Shown in pieces: positions 33,686 to 43,120 of a DNA stretch of 64,000 bases (the first letter of the stretch is position 1; the number at the start of each line of letters is the position of its first letter). A program made the position numbers and the translations under genes. The stretch is from Methylobacillus methanolivorans. Lineage in GTDB: Bacteria; Pseudomonadota; Gammaproteobacteria; Burkholderiales; Methylophilaceae. Below the pieces are notes generated by a model that was not told where the DNA came from, searched no databases, and saw only the letters and a list, made by a program, of their open reading frames with translations. The DNA is taken from NCBI RefSeq assembly GCF_044751345.1, contig NZ_JBIWXY010000001.1, forward strand, positions 1,302,001 to 1,366,000, given 5' to 3'.

Positions 33686-36535
33686 ATGGACAAGCAAGCG
33701 GATTACGGCACCCCAGCGAGCCGGACAACTGAGCAGCAAGTCACGCTGGAAATTGACGGAAAACAGATTACCGTCGCCAAAGGCACATCGATCATGCGTG
33801 CCGCCATGGAGGCAGGAGTCAGCATTCCCAAACTCTGTGCGACCGACAGCCTGGAGCCTTTTGGCTCCTGTCGGTTATGCCTGGTGGAAATTGAGGGCAG
33901 GCGCGGCTATCCTGCCTCATGTACGACCCCGGTGGATGAAGGTCTCAAGGTACATACCCAAACCGCCAAGCTAGCCGACATCCGTCGCGGCGTCATGGAG
34001 TTGTATATCTCTGACCACCCCCTGGATTGCCTGACCTGTTCTGCCAATGGCGACTGCGAGCTGCAAGACATGGCAGGCGCGGTCGGCCTGCGTGAAGTAC
34101 GTTATGGCTATGAAGGTGAAAATCACCTGGCCGCCCCCAAGGACATCAGCAACCCCTACTTCCAGTTTGATGCTTCCAAGTGCATTGTGTGCTCGCGTTG
34201 CGTCCGTGCATGTGAAGAAACCCAAGGTACATTTGCACTGACTATCCAAGGACGCGGCTTTGACTCCAAGGTGGCCGCAGGTAATTTTGATAACTTCCTG
34301 GATTCCGAATGCGTTTCCTGCGGGGCCTGCGTTGCCGCCTGCCCTACCGCGACACTGATAGAAAAAACCGTGGTGGAACATGGGCAGCCCGAGCATAGTG
34401 TGGTCACTACTTGCGCATATTGCGGCGTCGGCTGTTCTTTCCGTGCCGAAATGAAGGGCGAGCAAGTCGTGCGCATGGTGCCGGACAAGAACGGTGGCGC
34501 TAATCATGGCCACTCCTGCGTCAAGGGCCGTTTTGCCTGGGGCTATGCTACCCACCGCGACCGCATCACCACGCCGATGATACGCAAACATATCAGCGAC
34601 CCATGGCAAGAGGTCTCCTGGGAAGAAGCGATCAGCTACGCTGCCAGCGAACTCAAGCGCATTCAGGGCGAACATGGACGCAACTCCATCGGAGCGATCA
34701 CCTCATCCCGTTGTACCAATGAGGAAACTTACCTAGTACAGAAACTGGTGCGGGCAGCGTTTGGCAACAACAATGTCGATACTTGCGCCCGCGTCTGCCA
34801 CTCCCCGACCGGCTATGGGTTGAAACAAACCTTGGGTGAGTCTGCTGGCACACAGACGTTTGACTCCATCATGAAATCCGATGTCATCATGGTGATCGGT
34901 GCCAACCCAACCGATGGCCACCCGGTATTCGGCTCGCAAATGAAGCGGAGACTGCGCCAAGGCGCCAAGCTCATCATTGCTGACCCTCGCGCCATCGATC
35001 TGGTCTCCAGCCCCCACGTCAAGGCTGATTACCACTTGAAACTACGCCCCGGTACCAATGTGGCGCTGATCACAGCCATGGCCCATGTCATCGTGACCGA
35101 AGGCCTGGTCGACGAAGCGTTTGTCCGTGAGCGTTGCGAGTGGGACTCATACCAATACTGGAGCGAGTTCGTCACCCAACCGGAAAACGCGCCAGAAGCC
35201 TTGCAAGAAGCAACTGGCGTTTCTGCTGCCGATATCCGTGCTGCCGCACGCTTATTTGCCACTGGTGGCAATGCCGCGATCTACTATGGCTTGGGCGTGA
35301 CCGAGCACAGCCAAGGCTCGACCATGGTCATGGGCATCGCCAACCTAGCGATGGCCACCGGCAATATTGGCCGCGAAGGTGTAGGTGTCAATCCACTACG
35401 CGGCCAGAACAATGTGCAAGGTTCCTGCGACATGGGCTCCTTCCCACATGAGTTTCCTGGCTACCGCCATGTCTCGGATGATGCCACCCGCGCATTGTTT
35501 GAATCAGCCTGGGGCCGGCCACTTGATAACGAGCCAGGCTTGCGCATCCCCAACATGCTGGACTTCGCGATTGATGGCAGCTTCAAGGCGCTGTATTGCG
35601 AAGGCGAAGATATTGCCCAATCCGACCCCAATACCCAGCATGTGACCCATGCGCTAGCATCAATGGAGTGCGTGATCGTGCAGGATTTATTCCTCAACGA
35701 AACCGCGATGTACGCGCACGTGTTTCTGCCTGGCTGCTCTTTCCTGGAAAAGAGCGGCACCTTCACCAATGCGGAGCGCCGTATCTCGCCCGTGCGCCGC
35801 GTGATGACGCCGAAGAATGGATACGAGGATTGGCAGATTACCGCCATGCTCTCCGAGGCACTGGGCTATCCCATGCCTTACCAGCATGCCTCTGAAATCA
35901 TGGATGAAATCGCCAGGCTCACGCCTACCTTCCATGGTGTCAGCTTCAAGAAACTGGAAGAGATGGGCAGCATTCAGTGGCCATGCAACGAAGATCATCC
36001 TGATGGCACCCCTATCATGCATGTGGATGAGTTTGTCCGCGGCAAGGGGCGCTTCATGATCACGGAATATGTGCCTACCTCTGAAAAGGTCAACAACAAG
36101 TACCCTCTCATCCTCACCACCGGGCGTATACTGTCGCACTACAATGTTGGCGCCCAGACACGCCGCACCGACAATGTCGCCTGGCACCCCGAGGATGTGG
36201 TGGAAATTCATCCGCAGGACGCCGAAGATCGCGGCATCAAGGATGGCGACTGGGTAGGTGTGACCAGCCGGGCCGGAAATACGGTGCTACGTGCCAAGAT
36301 TACCGAGCGCGTACAACCTGGCGTGATCTACACCACATTCCACCACCCCGAATCTGGTGCCAACGTCATCACTACCGACAACTCAGACTGGGCAACCAAC
36401 TGCCCTGAATTCAAGGTAACTGCGGTACAGGTCACCCGTGTATCGCAGCTGTCAGAATGGCAGCGCAATTACCAGGAATTCAGCAGTGATCAAATTGCCT
36501 TGGTCAAACAACGGGATACAGCCCGTGTGGAATAA
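33686..36535 (+). CDS. fdsA: NAD-dependent formate dehydrogenase alpha subunit (molybdenum, catalytic)
   Basis: FdsA (949 residues) oxidises formate to CO2 at a Mo-bis-MGD centre. N-terminal [2Fe-2S] domain (CATDSLEPFGSCRLC), His/Cys cluster site HPLDCLTCSANGDCELQ, two ferredoxin clusters (CIVCSRCVRACEE and CVSCGACVAACPTATL), then the cluster next to the active site CAYCGVGCSF. The molybdenum ligand lies in VDTCARVCHSPTGYG, so it is a cysteine, not selenocysteine. Start at the ATG two codons from the longest frame, seven bases after AGGAG. In methylotrophs this is the last step of C1 oxidation. Confidence 0.97.
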   Translation: MDKQADYGTPASRTTEQQVTLEIDGKQITVAKGTSIMRAAMEAGVSIPKLCATDSLEPFGSCRLCLVEIEGRRGYPASCTTPVDEGLKVHTQTAKLADIRRGVMELYISDHPLDCLTCSANGDCELQDMAGAVGLREVRYGYEGENHLAAPKDISNPYFQFDASKCIVCSRCVRACEETQGTFALTIQGRGFDSKVAAGNFDNFLDSECVSCGACVAACPTATLIEKTVVEHGQPEHSVVTTCAYCGVGCSFRAEMKGEQVVRMVPDKNGGANHGHSCVKGRFAWGYATHRDRITTPMIRKHISDPWQEVSWEEAISYAASELKRIQGEHGRNSIGAITSSRCTNEETYLVQKLVRAAFGNNNVDTCARVCHSPTGYGLKQTLGESAGTQTFDSIMKSDVIMVIGANPTDGHPVFGSQMKRRLRQGAKLIIADPRAIDLVSSPHVKADYHLKLRPGTNVALITAMAHVIVTEGLVDEAFVRERCEWDSYQYWSEFVTQPENAPEALQEATGVSAADIRAAARLFATGGNAAIYYGLGVTEHSQGSTMVMGIANLAMATGNIGREGVGVNPLRGQNNVQGSCDMGSFPHEFPGYRHVSDDATRALFESAWGRPLDNEPGLRIPNMLDFAIDGSFKALYCEGEDIAQSDPNTQHVTHALASMECVIVQDLFLNETAMYAHVFLPGCSFLEKSGTFTNAERRISPVRRVMTPKNGYEDWQITAMLSEALGYPMPYQHASEIMDEIARLTPTFHGVSFKKLEEMGSIQWPCNEDHPDGTPIMHVDEFVRGKGRFMITEYVPTSEKVNNKYPLILTTGRILSHYNVGAQTRRTDNVAWHPEDVVEIHPQDAEDRGIKDGDWVGVTSRAGNTVLRAKITERVQPGVIYTTFHHPESGANVITTDNSDWATNCPEFKVTAVQVTRVSQLSEWQRNYQEFSSDQIALVKQRDTARVE

Positions 36536-36537
36536 GG

Positions 36538-37374
36538 ATGAAAGCACCAGCGTTTTTGATAGAAGCCGAAGCAACCGATAGCTGCGTCACCGTGCTCAAG
36601 TACGAGCATGGTGAACTGCAGGAGCGGCAAGACCAAGTCGCCGAGGAAGTACCGATTGCCATGATCTACAACGGCATCTCGCATGCCGTGATGCTGGCAA
36701 CCCCGGATGATCTCACCGACTTTGCGCTGGGTTTTTCGCTCTGCGAAGGTATATTGTCCAGCCCACAAGACTTGTATGGCGTTGACATCGTCGAGCGCGT
36801 CAACGGCATAGAGTTGCAGATGGAAATTTCGACAGAGCGCTTTGTTCATCTGAAGGAGCGCAGGCGCAGCATGGCTGGACGTACTGGCTGCGGCTTATGT
36901 GGTTCCGAAAGCCTGGATCAGGCGATTCGCGTACCCAGGAAAATACAAGCGACTGAGATCACATTTGATGCCGCAGCCATTTACCGCGCCCAACGGGAAT
37001 TGCAGGCGCAGCAAGCCTTGCAGGGGCGTACTGGTGCCACTCATGCCACGGCCTGGGCAGACCGGGAAGGCCAGGTTTTGTTGGTACGGGAAGACGTCGG
37101 ACGCCACAATGCCCTGGACAAACTGATAGGCGCGCTTGCCGAGCAAGCATTGCCGCGTGACGGTTTCGTATTGACCTCCAGCCGCGCCAGCTATGAAATG
37201 GTGCAAAAAGCAGCCAGCGCGGATATCCCCATGCTGGTCGCCATTTCTGCGCCAACCGGTCTGGCTATCAGGATGGCCCAAGGTTGCGGGCTTACCCTGG
37301 TAGGATTTGCGCGTAAGGAGCAGCATGTGGTGTATAGCGTGGCAGAGCGTTTGTTACACAAGGAGCTGGTATGA
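36538..37374 (+). CDS. fdhD: Formate dehydrogenase accessory sulfurtransferase FdhD
   Basis: FdhD (278 residues) transfers sulfur to the molybdenum cofactor before it is inserted into formate dehydrogenase. The family motif AGRTGCGLCGSESL carries the two catalytic cysteines, and DVGRHNALDKLIG with VLTSSRASYEMV follows. It starts two bases after the fdsA stop and overlaps fdsD by four bases. Confidence 0.96.
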   Translation: MKAPAFLIEAEATDSCVTVLKYEHGELQERQDQVAEEVPIAMIYNGISHAVMLATPDDLTDFALGFSLCEGILSSPQDLYGVDIVERVNGIELQMEISTERFVHLKERRRSMAGRTGCGLCGSESLDQAIRVPRKIQATEITFDAAAIYRAQRELQAQQALQGRTGATHATAWADREGQVLLVREDVGRHNALDKLIGALAEQALPRDGFVLTSSRASYEMVQKAASADIPMLVAISAPTGLAIRMAQGCGLTLVGFARKEQHVVYSVAERLLHKELV

Positions 37375-37592
37375 GCATGAACGTAGAACACTTGGTAAAA
37401 ATGGCGAACCAGATCGGTGATTTCTTTCGATCCTACCCTGACCCTGAGCAAGCAAAGAAGGATATTGCCAGCCATTTGCAACGCTTCTGGGCTCCGCAGA
37501 TGCGGCAGCAAATTGTGCGATATATCGGCGAGCATCCCGACACTGGCCTCAGTCCCTTGGTGTTAAGCGCCATCAAGGAACACATGCATTAA
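37371..37592 (+). CDS. fdsD: Formate dehydrogenase delta subunit
   Basis: FdsD (73 residues), a small cytosolic protein found only with NAD-linked molybdenum formate dehydrogenases and thought to help cofactor insertion or complex stability. Family features: VEHLVKMANQIGDFFRSYPD at the start and HLQRFWAPQMRQQI in the middle. Last gene of the operon, 16 bases before a terminator. Confidence 0.94.
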   Translation: MSMNVEHLVKMANQIGDFFRSYPDPEQAKKDIASHLQRFWAPQMRQQIVRYIGEHPDTGLSPLVLSAIKEHMH

Positions 37593-37607
37593 GGTGCATG
37601 ACACTTC

Positions 37608-37642
37608 AATAACAATGCCCGGCGACACCGGGCATTGTTATT
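37608..37642. terminator. Bidirectional terminator between fdsD and the Spy-like gene
   Basis: A 15-base-pair stem (AATAACAATGCCCGG paired with CCGGGCATTGTTATT) with a five-base loop lies between convergent genes; both strands end in AT-rich tails. Confidence 0.85.
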
Positions 37643-37676
37643 TCATGTGATCGAGAATGTGTCAGTCAGGCGGCAC

Positions 37677-38177
37677 TCAAGCTTTGTCATCATGCTTGGG
37701 GCGTACTTTGGATTGAAACTCGCCCCATTTCTGCTTCTGCTCCGGCGTTAGCACTTGATAGACCTCATGCAAGGTATTACTGCGCAACACCAGCAAATCC
37801 GCCTGTAACTTGGCCTGCTCTCCAGCTAAGGCTTGTATTTTCTGTTGATCATATTGCTCACTGGTTGAAGCCGAGGTGAGCGCTTTAAAGGAGGCATGCA
37901 ATGCTTGGCGTTTTTCTGCCAGCAATGGCTTCTGCTGGTCGACAATCTGCTTAACTTCAGCTTGCTGTTGGTCAGTCAGGTTCAGCTTGCTGAGTTTATG
38001 TTCCAGCAAGCGTCCTTCGGAAAAGCCATGACGCTCGCCAAATGCTGCATGCTGCTTGCCCTTATCACACTTGCTGTCCCCAGACCCCGACTCGGCATGC
38101 ACGGCTACCATACCCATCGCCAATACCGAAGAGGCCAAGATAAAAGATGGAACCAGCAACTTGCGTAGCTTGATCAT
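37677..38177 (-). CDS. Periplasmic Spy/CpxP-family LTXXQ-motif protein
   Basis: A 166-residue periplasmic helical protein, probably a chaperone or stress sensor. Signal peptide 1-28 (MIKLRKLLVPSFILASSVLA). Two LTXXQ-type motifs: LTDQQQAEV and LTPEQKQKW, the family hallmark. Start at ATG 38177 with AAGGAG eight bases upstream; a TTG two codons earlier is ignored. It diverges from a CpxRA-like system, as cpxP does in enterobacteria, and would be its target and possibly feed back on the sensor. Confidence 0.88.
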   Translation of the reverse strand: MIKLRKLLVPSFILASSVLAMGMVAVHAESGSGDSKCDKGKQHAAFGERHGFSEGRLLEHKLSKLNLTDQQQAEVKQIVDQQKPLLAEKRQALHASFKALTSASTSEQYDQQKIQALAGEQAKLQADLLVLRSNTLHEVYQVLTPEQKQKWGEFQSKVRPKHDDKA

Positions 38178-38287
38178 GATCAATACTCCTTTACTTGTTA
38201 AAAATAATCATCACATGACAAATAAGCTTGTCTGCCTACTATGATCAAGCGCCTGGATAAATGTTTGTTGGCTTAGGTCAAATCGGT

Positions 38288-38312
38288 GTAATTGTGCGTA
38301 AAACTTTGTAAG
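38288..38312. promoter_or_regulatory. Three CpxR-type half-sites in the spy/cpxRA divergent promoter
   Basis: GTAAT, GTAAA and GTAAG follow each other with five bases between each (10-base period), matching the CpxR box GTAAA-N5-GTAAA twice in overlap. It sits 111 bases upstream of the Spy-like gene and about 72 upstream of the response regulator. Confidence 0.65.
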
Positions 38313-38383
38313 ATGCTGATTCTCCAAGCCATGCCTACGGCAGAATGCCATGTGCAACATGAAAGAAGTGAAAGGTGAAAACA

Positions 38384-39082
38384 GTGCTACGTATCTTGCT
38401 CATCGATGATGACGTCGAACTCTGCCAGATGATGGAAGAATATTTGGGTGCGGAAGACTTCACCTTGACCATTGCCCACGATGGGGAAGAAGGCGCCCGC
38501 CTGGCCCTTTCTGGCGAATATGACCTCGTGGTGCTAGACGTCATGATGCCGCGTTTCAATGGCTTTGACACCTTGCGCCTCATCCGGACCAGCAGCCAGA
38601 TCCCGGTGATTATGCTGACAGCCAAAGGGGATGAGATCGACCGCATTGTTGGCTTGGAATTGGGCGCGGATGACTACCTCTCAAAACCATTCAACCCACG
38701 TGAATTGGTCGCCCGGCTACGTGCGATACAGCGTCGCGTCGTCGTTAGGGATGAAGCCCTGCACAGCCAAAACACGCCGAACATCACACGCGTCGGCAAG
38801 ATCGCCATCTACCCTTCGGAACGCATCATTGAATGGAAAGGCGAACCGCTAGACATCACCACCAGCGAATATGCATTACTGGAAGTGCTGGCACGCAATG
38901 CCGGACGCGTCGTTAGCAAAGCCGACTTGTTCACCCAGGCATTAGGACGAGCAGAAACGCGTTATGACCGTAGCGTGGATGTACATGTGAGCAATTTGCG
39001 CCAAAAGCTAGGCCTGCTGGAAGATGGTCGCTCGCCAATCCAGACCGTACGTGGCGTGGGCTATCAATTCATCGCGAGCTAA
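38384..39082 (+). CDS. cpxR: OmpR-family response regulator, CpxR-like
   Basis: A 232-residue DNA-binding response regulator. Receiver domain: LRILLIDDDVELCQMMEEYL, phosphoacceptor Asp in YDLVVLDVMMPRFNG, LTAKG and KPFNPRELVARLRA. C-terminal winged helix ending NLRQKLGLLEDGRSPIQTVR. Start taken as GTG 38384 (AAAGG eight bases upstream); GTG 38375 would add three residues. The CpxR name rests on the divergent Spy/CpxP gene, the CpxA-like partner and the box between them. Confidence 0.88.
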   Translation: MLRILLIDDDVELCQMMEEYLGAEDFTLTIAHDGEEGARLALSGEYDLVVLDVMMPRFNGFDTLRLIRTSSQIPVIMLTAKGDEIDRIVGLELGADDYLSKPFNPRELVARLRAIQRRVVVRDEALHSQNTPNITRVGKIAIYPSERIIEWKGEPLDITTSEYALLEVLARNAGRVVSKADLFTQALGRAETRYDRSVDVHVSNLRQKLGLLEDGRSPIQTVRGVGYQFIAS

Positions 39083-39101
39083 CACTGGCGAGGCATCTTT
39101 G

Positions 39102-40457
39102 ATGGGCAAGTTATTCTGGAAAATATTCCTTGGGTTTTCACTGACACTGCTGGTCACGCTGGCAGGCGTGGGCGGTGCCATCTACCTCAATGAAAAAACG
39201 CTATCAGGTGAAGAAGGTTTCCTGCGAGACCGCAGGGCAGATTTCGTCGTCGGCATTGCCGCCAATGCCCTGCAATATGGTGGTGAGGCTGGTGCCAAAG
39301 CCTTGTTTGAGAGCTGGCCAGGACATCGCTCCCCCACGGTACTGGTCATCAACCAAGAGCATCAGGACATCCTCGGACGTAGCGTGCCACCCGAAGCATT
39401 GCAACAAGCCATTCTTGCGCTGGATCAGGCTCCACCGATTCCCAGTGTGCGTCGCGTCAAAGCCAGCAACCAACATGAATATATCTTGTTTATTCCAGCC
39501 ACCAGCGCTGAATCAGCCGGGCCTCCTCGCTACAACCTGCAACTGCAAATATTCATCGCCCTGCTGGCCAGCCTGCTATTTAGTGCAGGCTTCGCCCTTT
39601 ACCTCAGCCGACCGATCAAGTTGCTACGCAAGGCCAGCCGCAGGCTGGCCGAGGGTGACTTAAGCGCACGGGTCAGCCCGGAACTGGGGAATCGTAACGA
39701 TGAGCTGATCGAGTTGGGAGCAGACTTCGACTATATGGCGACGCGACTGCAAACCCTGCTGGACGCACAACGTCTGCTACTACACGATGTATCGCATGAG
39801 CTACGCTCGCCAGTGGCTCGCATGCGGCTGGCGGTGGGCCTGGCCCAACAACAACCAGAAAAACTGGCATCTGCCTTGAGTCGCATTGAGCGTGAAACCG
39901 AGAGACTGGACGAGCTACTAGGCCAAATGTTGACGCTGTCGCGCCTGGAATCTGGTATCAGTAGCGAAAGTAGTGAAAAACTGAGCCTCAATGATTTATT
40001 AGCCACCATTGTGCAGGATGCTAATTTTGAGGCGCAAGCGGTGGGGAGCAATATCCAGTTCAAAGCATCGCATGAAATCATCTTGCATGGACATTATGAA
40101 TTGTTACGCCGCGCTTTCGAGAACATCATTCGCAACGCGCTCAAATACAATCAGGCTGGCGAATCGATAGAAGTTTCTATCCGCCAGGATCACCAAGCAC
40201 TGATAGTAGAAGTACGGGATCATGGGCCTGGCTTGCCGGATACAGAGACGCAATCAGTGTTTCAACCCTTTTACCGCGTACAAGGCACGGATAAGCCGGG
40301 GCATATCGGCTATGGGTTAGGGCTGGCCATTGCGAAACGAGCCATTGAGCATCATCAAGGCAATATCGTGCTCAGTAACTGTGCCGATGGCGGGCTATGC
40401 GTACGTTGTTCCTTCCCCTTATCCATCACCAGCAACTCTTCGCCTATTGCAGGGTAA
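39102..40457 (+). CDS. cpxA: Sensor histidine kinase, CpxA-like
   Basis: A 451-residue membrane sensor kinase. Helix 1 (about 7-26), periplasmic domain (about 27-155), helix 2 (about 150-170), HAMP (LYLSRPIKLLRKASRRLAEG), HisKA box LLHDVSHELRSPVARMRLAV with the phosphorylated histidine, and ATPase motifs RNALKY (N box) and DHGPGLP / GYGLGLAI (G boxes). Start at MGKLFWKIFLGFS, 20 bases after the regulator stop. Expected to sense envelope stress or metal and phosphorylate the adjacent regulator. Confidence 0.9.
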   Translation: MGKLFWKIFLGFSLTLLVTLAGVGGAIYLNEKTLSGEEGFLRDRRADFVVGIAANALQYGGEAGAKALFESWPGHRSPTVLVINQEHQDILGRSVPPEALQQAILALDQAPPIPSVRRVKASNQHEYILFIPATSAESAGPPRYNLQLQIFIALLASLLFSAGFALYLSRPIKLLRKASRRLAEGDLSARVSPELGNRNDELIELGADFDYMATRLQTLLDAQRLLLHDVSHELRSPVARMRLAVGLAQQQPEKLASALSRIERETERLDELLGQMLTLSRLESGISSESSEKLSLNDLLATIVQDANFEAQAVGSNIQFKASHEIILHGHYELLRRAFENIIRNALKYNQAGESIEVSIRQDHQALIVEVRDHGPGLPDTETQSVFQPFYRVQGTDKPGHIGYGLGLAIAKRAIEHHQGNIVLSNCADGGLCVRCSFPLSITSNSSPIAG

Positions 40458-40767
40458 AGGTGTAATTAGGGCTGAGCTCCAGCGCATAACCATGCGGGAT
40501 TTCCGCACTATGTCGCGCCGTACGTAATTGTCCTGGCAATGCACGTGGTAGGAGGTATTCGTAATGCAAAGAGTCATCCGTTGACTGCAGTTGCGCTTTG
40601 GGGACTCTTAACACGCGCTCCGGACGCTTGCTGTCATGAGCGGGCTCATCAATCCAGCGTAATGCCAGGCAAATATCATCCTGATGCTCGAATGCATCGC
40701 TGAGATAGATGTCATCGGCATCATCAAATGCCACACACACCTTGAACAAGTCCATGTCGCTTTCCAT
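40444..40767 (-). CDS. Hypothetical acidic protein
   Basis: A 107-residue soluble protein I do not recognise, with an acidic N-terminal half (FDDADDIYLSDAFEHQDD) and a second half with ELSPNYTFTL at the C-terminus. Its 3' end overlaps the end of the convergent sensor kinase gene by 14 bases. An ATG four codons in (40755) has a better ribosome site (GGAAAG). No domain or partner is evident. Confidence 0.5.
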   Translation of the reverse strand: MESDMDLFKVCVAFDDADDIYLSDAFEHQDDICLALRWIDEPAHDSKRPERVLRVPKAQLQSTDDSLHYEYLLPRALPGQLRTARHSAEIPHGYALELSPNYTFTLQ

Positions 40768-40890
40768 TTTTGCTGTTATTTGTAGGTAGCGACATCATCC
40801 ACAAATCTGATGCTATGCGCAGTCAGCAAGGACTGAAGCTGATGTAGGACAATACTGATAAAAATACACAGCTTGCTTGGCTTATGCATT

Positions 40891-40929
40891 TATCTTAATA
40901 TCAAGATAAATTATCTTTACATTAAGATA
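40891..40929. promoter_or_regulatory. Tandem MarR-type operators
   Basis: Two inverted repeats of the form TATCTT-N6-AAGATA (40891-40908 and 40912-40929), with centres 21 bases apart, that is, on the same face of the helix. They end two bases before the MarR start codon, so binding should block both promoter and ribosome access. Confidence 0.75.
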
Positions 40930-40931
40930 CT

Positions 40932-41438
40932 ATGCAAACAGCCAACCAACTCCAAGACCATATTGACGGCCTCATCGACGATTGGAAGCATATTGCACCC
41001 AACAGGAGCTATGCTGACATGGAGCTGGCTACACGCTTGCTTCGCAGCGTCACGCTTCTCGTCAAACACATCATGCCAGTGATCCAGGACGCAGGCCTGA
41101 ACCAGGGAGAGTTTGATGTGCTTGCCACCTTATGCCGCAATGGCGGCACACTTTCTCCCACCGAGCTATATCAGCGCCTACTTATTACCTCAGGTGCCAT
41201 GACCAACCGCCTGGACTGCCTCGAAAACAAAGGCTTGGTTCAACGACGGGTAAATCCGGCTGACAAACGCAGCATGGAAGTCAAGCTGACTCCTGAGGGG
41301 CACATGCTGTTTGAACCGTTGCTAGAGCTTTACCTAGCCAAGCTGGCCACTACATTCAGCCCACTTGAACAAGCGGATAAAACTGCGATCAATCATGGTT
41401 TGCGCCAGCTATTGCTCAGCCTCGAAGGGGAACAATAA
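40932..41438 (+). CDS. MarR-family transcriptional regulator
   Basis: A 168-residue MarR repressor. The winged HTH is in the middle: GEFDVLATLCRNGG, LSPTELYQRLLITSGAMTNR, LDCLENKGLVQRRVNPADKR (wing), then C-terminal dimer helices. It overlaps the MFS gene by one base. The operators at 40891-40929 suggest autorepression of the operon, relieved by a compound that the transporter exports or imports. Confidence 0.92.
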   Translation: MQTANQLQDHIDGLIDDWKHIAPNRSYADMELATRLLRSVTLLVKHIMPVIQDAGLNQGEFDVLATLCRNGGTLSPTELYQRLLITSGAMTNRLDCLENKGLVQRRVNPADKRSMEVKLTPEGHMLFEPLLELYLAKLATTFSPLEQADKTAINHGLRQLLLSLEGEQ

Positions 41439-42589
41439 TGCACAAGCTTTCCGTCATCCTCTTGCTAGTATTATTGGGGCTCAACTTACGCCCGGTGATG
41501 GCCTCTATCGGCCCACTGACAGAATACCTGCTGCAAAGCTGGCACCTCAGTTATAGCTGGATTTCCCTGCTCAATGGCCTACCTATCGTCATGATGGGGC
41601 TGGGAGCACTGAGCAGCCAATGGCTACTGAGCCGAGCTGACTTGCGACGTTTGTTAGCCCTGGCCTTGATCGTACTTGGCATCAGCACCTTGAGTCGCCT
41701 GCTCAATCAAAGCCCAGCCAGCATGATCTTGTCCTCCATCGTTGCAGGTCTAGGGATTGCCTTGGTACAGGCATTCCTGCCTATCGTCATCAAACGCCAA
41801 TGGCCAGCACAAACAGCATCCTTGATGGGGATGTATGTCTCGGCCATCATGGCCGGGGCAGCCATATCAGCCGCACTCGCGCCGCAGATACTGCATACGA
41901 GTAATATTGCCTGGGCATTGGGAGGTTGGGGCTTGTTGGCAGTCCCTACCCTAGTGCTGTTGCTATGGTTGGTACCAGCCATGCCACATACTGCCGCCGC
42001 CAATGCCAAGGTCACATTAAAACCCGGGCGTTTCTGCCGGCTGGCTGGCTTTTTTGGCTTGGGAACATCCGGCTTCACGTGCATGCTAGCCTGGTTGCCA
42101 CCGCATTTTATTGATCTTGGCTATGATGCCACGACAGCAGGGCTGGCCTTATCACTACTCAGCACCACTGAAGTTATCTCTGGCCTGCTGTTATCGCAAC
42201 TTGCCGCCAGGTCCCCAGACAGGCGCCCCTGGATCATGCTGGCACTGCTACTGGCGATTGCAGGCATACTCTGCCTGAATGCCGGAGCACAGATGGCGTG
42301 GGTAGGAGTGATTCTGGCAGGATGTGGCGTAGGAGCATTATTTCCCTTGAGCTTGATTGCCTGCATGGATCACCTGGAAGACGCGCAATCAGCCGGAATA
42401 TTGACCGCGAACGTGCAAGGGGTAGGCTATTTGATTGCGGGAGCATCACCAATACTGGCCGGCATGTTGCGCGATGCATTGCATGATTTCAGCATGGTAT
42501 GGCTTGGCTTAACGCTCATCTTCATCATCACCATGGGGCTAGGCTGGGGGTTTGATCCGAAGCGATACGCCTTGCATATCAGGCGCTAG
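41438..42589 (+). CDS. Major facilitator transporter, CynX/NimT type
   Basis: A 383-residue MFS protein with about 12 membrane helices. The N-terminal LLLVLLGLNLRPVMASIGPL, with a charged Arg-Pro in the first helix and its sequel, is typical of the cyanate/nitroimidazole (CynX/NimT) group. Substrate not predictable. Under the control of the MarR gene with which it is coupled. Confidence 0.87.
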   Translation: MHKLSVILLLVLLGLNLRPVMASIGPLTEYLLQSWHLSYSWISLLNGLPIVMMGLGALSSQWLLSRADLRRLLALALIVLGISTLSRLLNQSPASMILSSIVAGLGIALVQAFLPIVIKRQWPAQTASLMGMYVSAIMAGAAISAALAPQILHTSNIAWALGGWGLLAVPTLVLLLWLVPAMPHTAAANAKVTLKPGRFCRLAGFFGLGTSGFTCMLAWLPPHFIDLGYDATTAGLALSLLSTTEVISGLLLSQLAARSPDRRPWIMLALLLAIAGILCLNAGAQMAWVGVILAGCGVGALFPLSLIACMDHLEDAQSAGILTANVQGVGYLIAGASPILAGMLRDALHDFSMVWLGLTLIFIITMGLGWGFDPKRYALHIRR

Positions 42590-42667
42590 CGCGAGGTGTG
42601 AAGCGATCCAGTCAGTGACATTATCACCAGGCTGGATCGTCAAGGAATTGATACTGTTTCTACTAAC

Positions 42668-42997
42668 TTACTTGGTGAAAAACAGCTTGATGCGACGATA
42701 GATGCGGCCAATCAAGCTGCCATCCAGTTGATAATGCTTGTGCAGTGGCTGCTTGACTTCCCAAGTGCAGCGCAAGCCAGCAGGGAAAGTCACCAGATCC
42801 CCCTTGCGAAAAGTGACGGGAGCGCTGCCATCATTCGGCGTGATCACCACTTCACCTTCGAGGATATAAGCAATTTCCTGCTCAGGGAACACCCAGGGAA
42901 ATGTCGATACTTCCTTGGACCAGGTAGGCCACTTGCTGACCCCTAAGGTTTCCAGGCGGGTGGAGGATGGCTTGTTTTCAATGACTATCTTGCTCAT
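42668..42997 (-). CDS. Small cupin (DUF861-type)
   Basis: A 109-residue single-cupin protein. Core: FPEQEIAYILEGEVVITPND, then FRKGDLVTFPAGLRCTWEV, matching the DUF861/EutQ-like cupins. The C-terminal tail (RIYRRIKLFFTK) is basic. No signal peptide, so cytosolic, unlike the cupin at 27813. Function unknown. Monocistronic. Confidence 0.78.
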   Translation of the reverse strand: MSKIVIENKPSSTRLETLGVSKWPTWSKEVSTFPWVFPEQEIAYILEGEVVITPNDGSAPVTFRKGDLVTFPAGLRCTWEVKQPLHKHYQLDGSLIGRIYRRIKLFFTK

Positions 42998-43120
42998 GCT
43001 AGCTGCTTTCGGTCTTGCCTCTTCCTGCTTGGGCCAGAGGCGTTAAAATGATCCTGACAACGCCAGGGAAAAGGCGTTATGGTAACGCCCTATTGCGTAA
43101 AGACCAACCACCCCATAGAC

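Noticed and set aside
34786..34812. Selenocysteine at the formate dehydrogenase active site
   Set aside because: The codons there give Cys in VDTCARVCHSP; no in-frame TGA.
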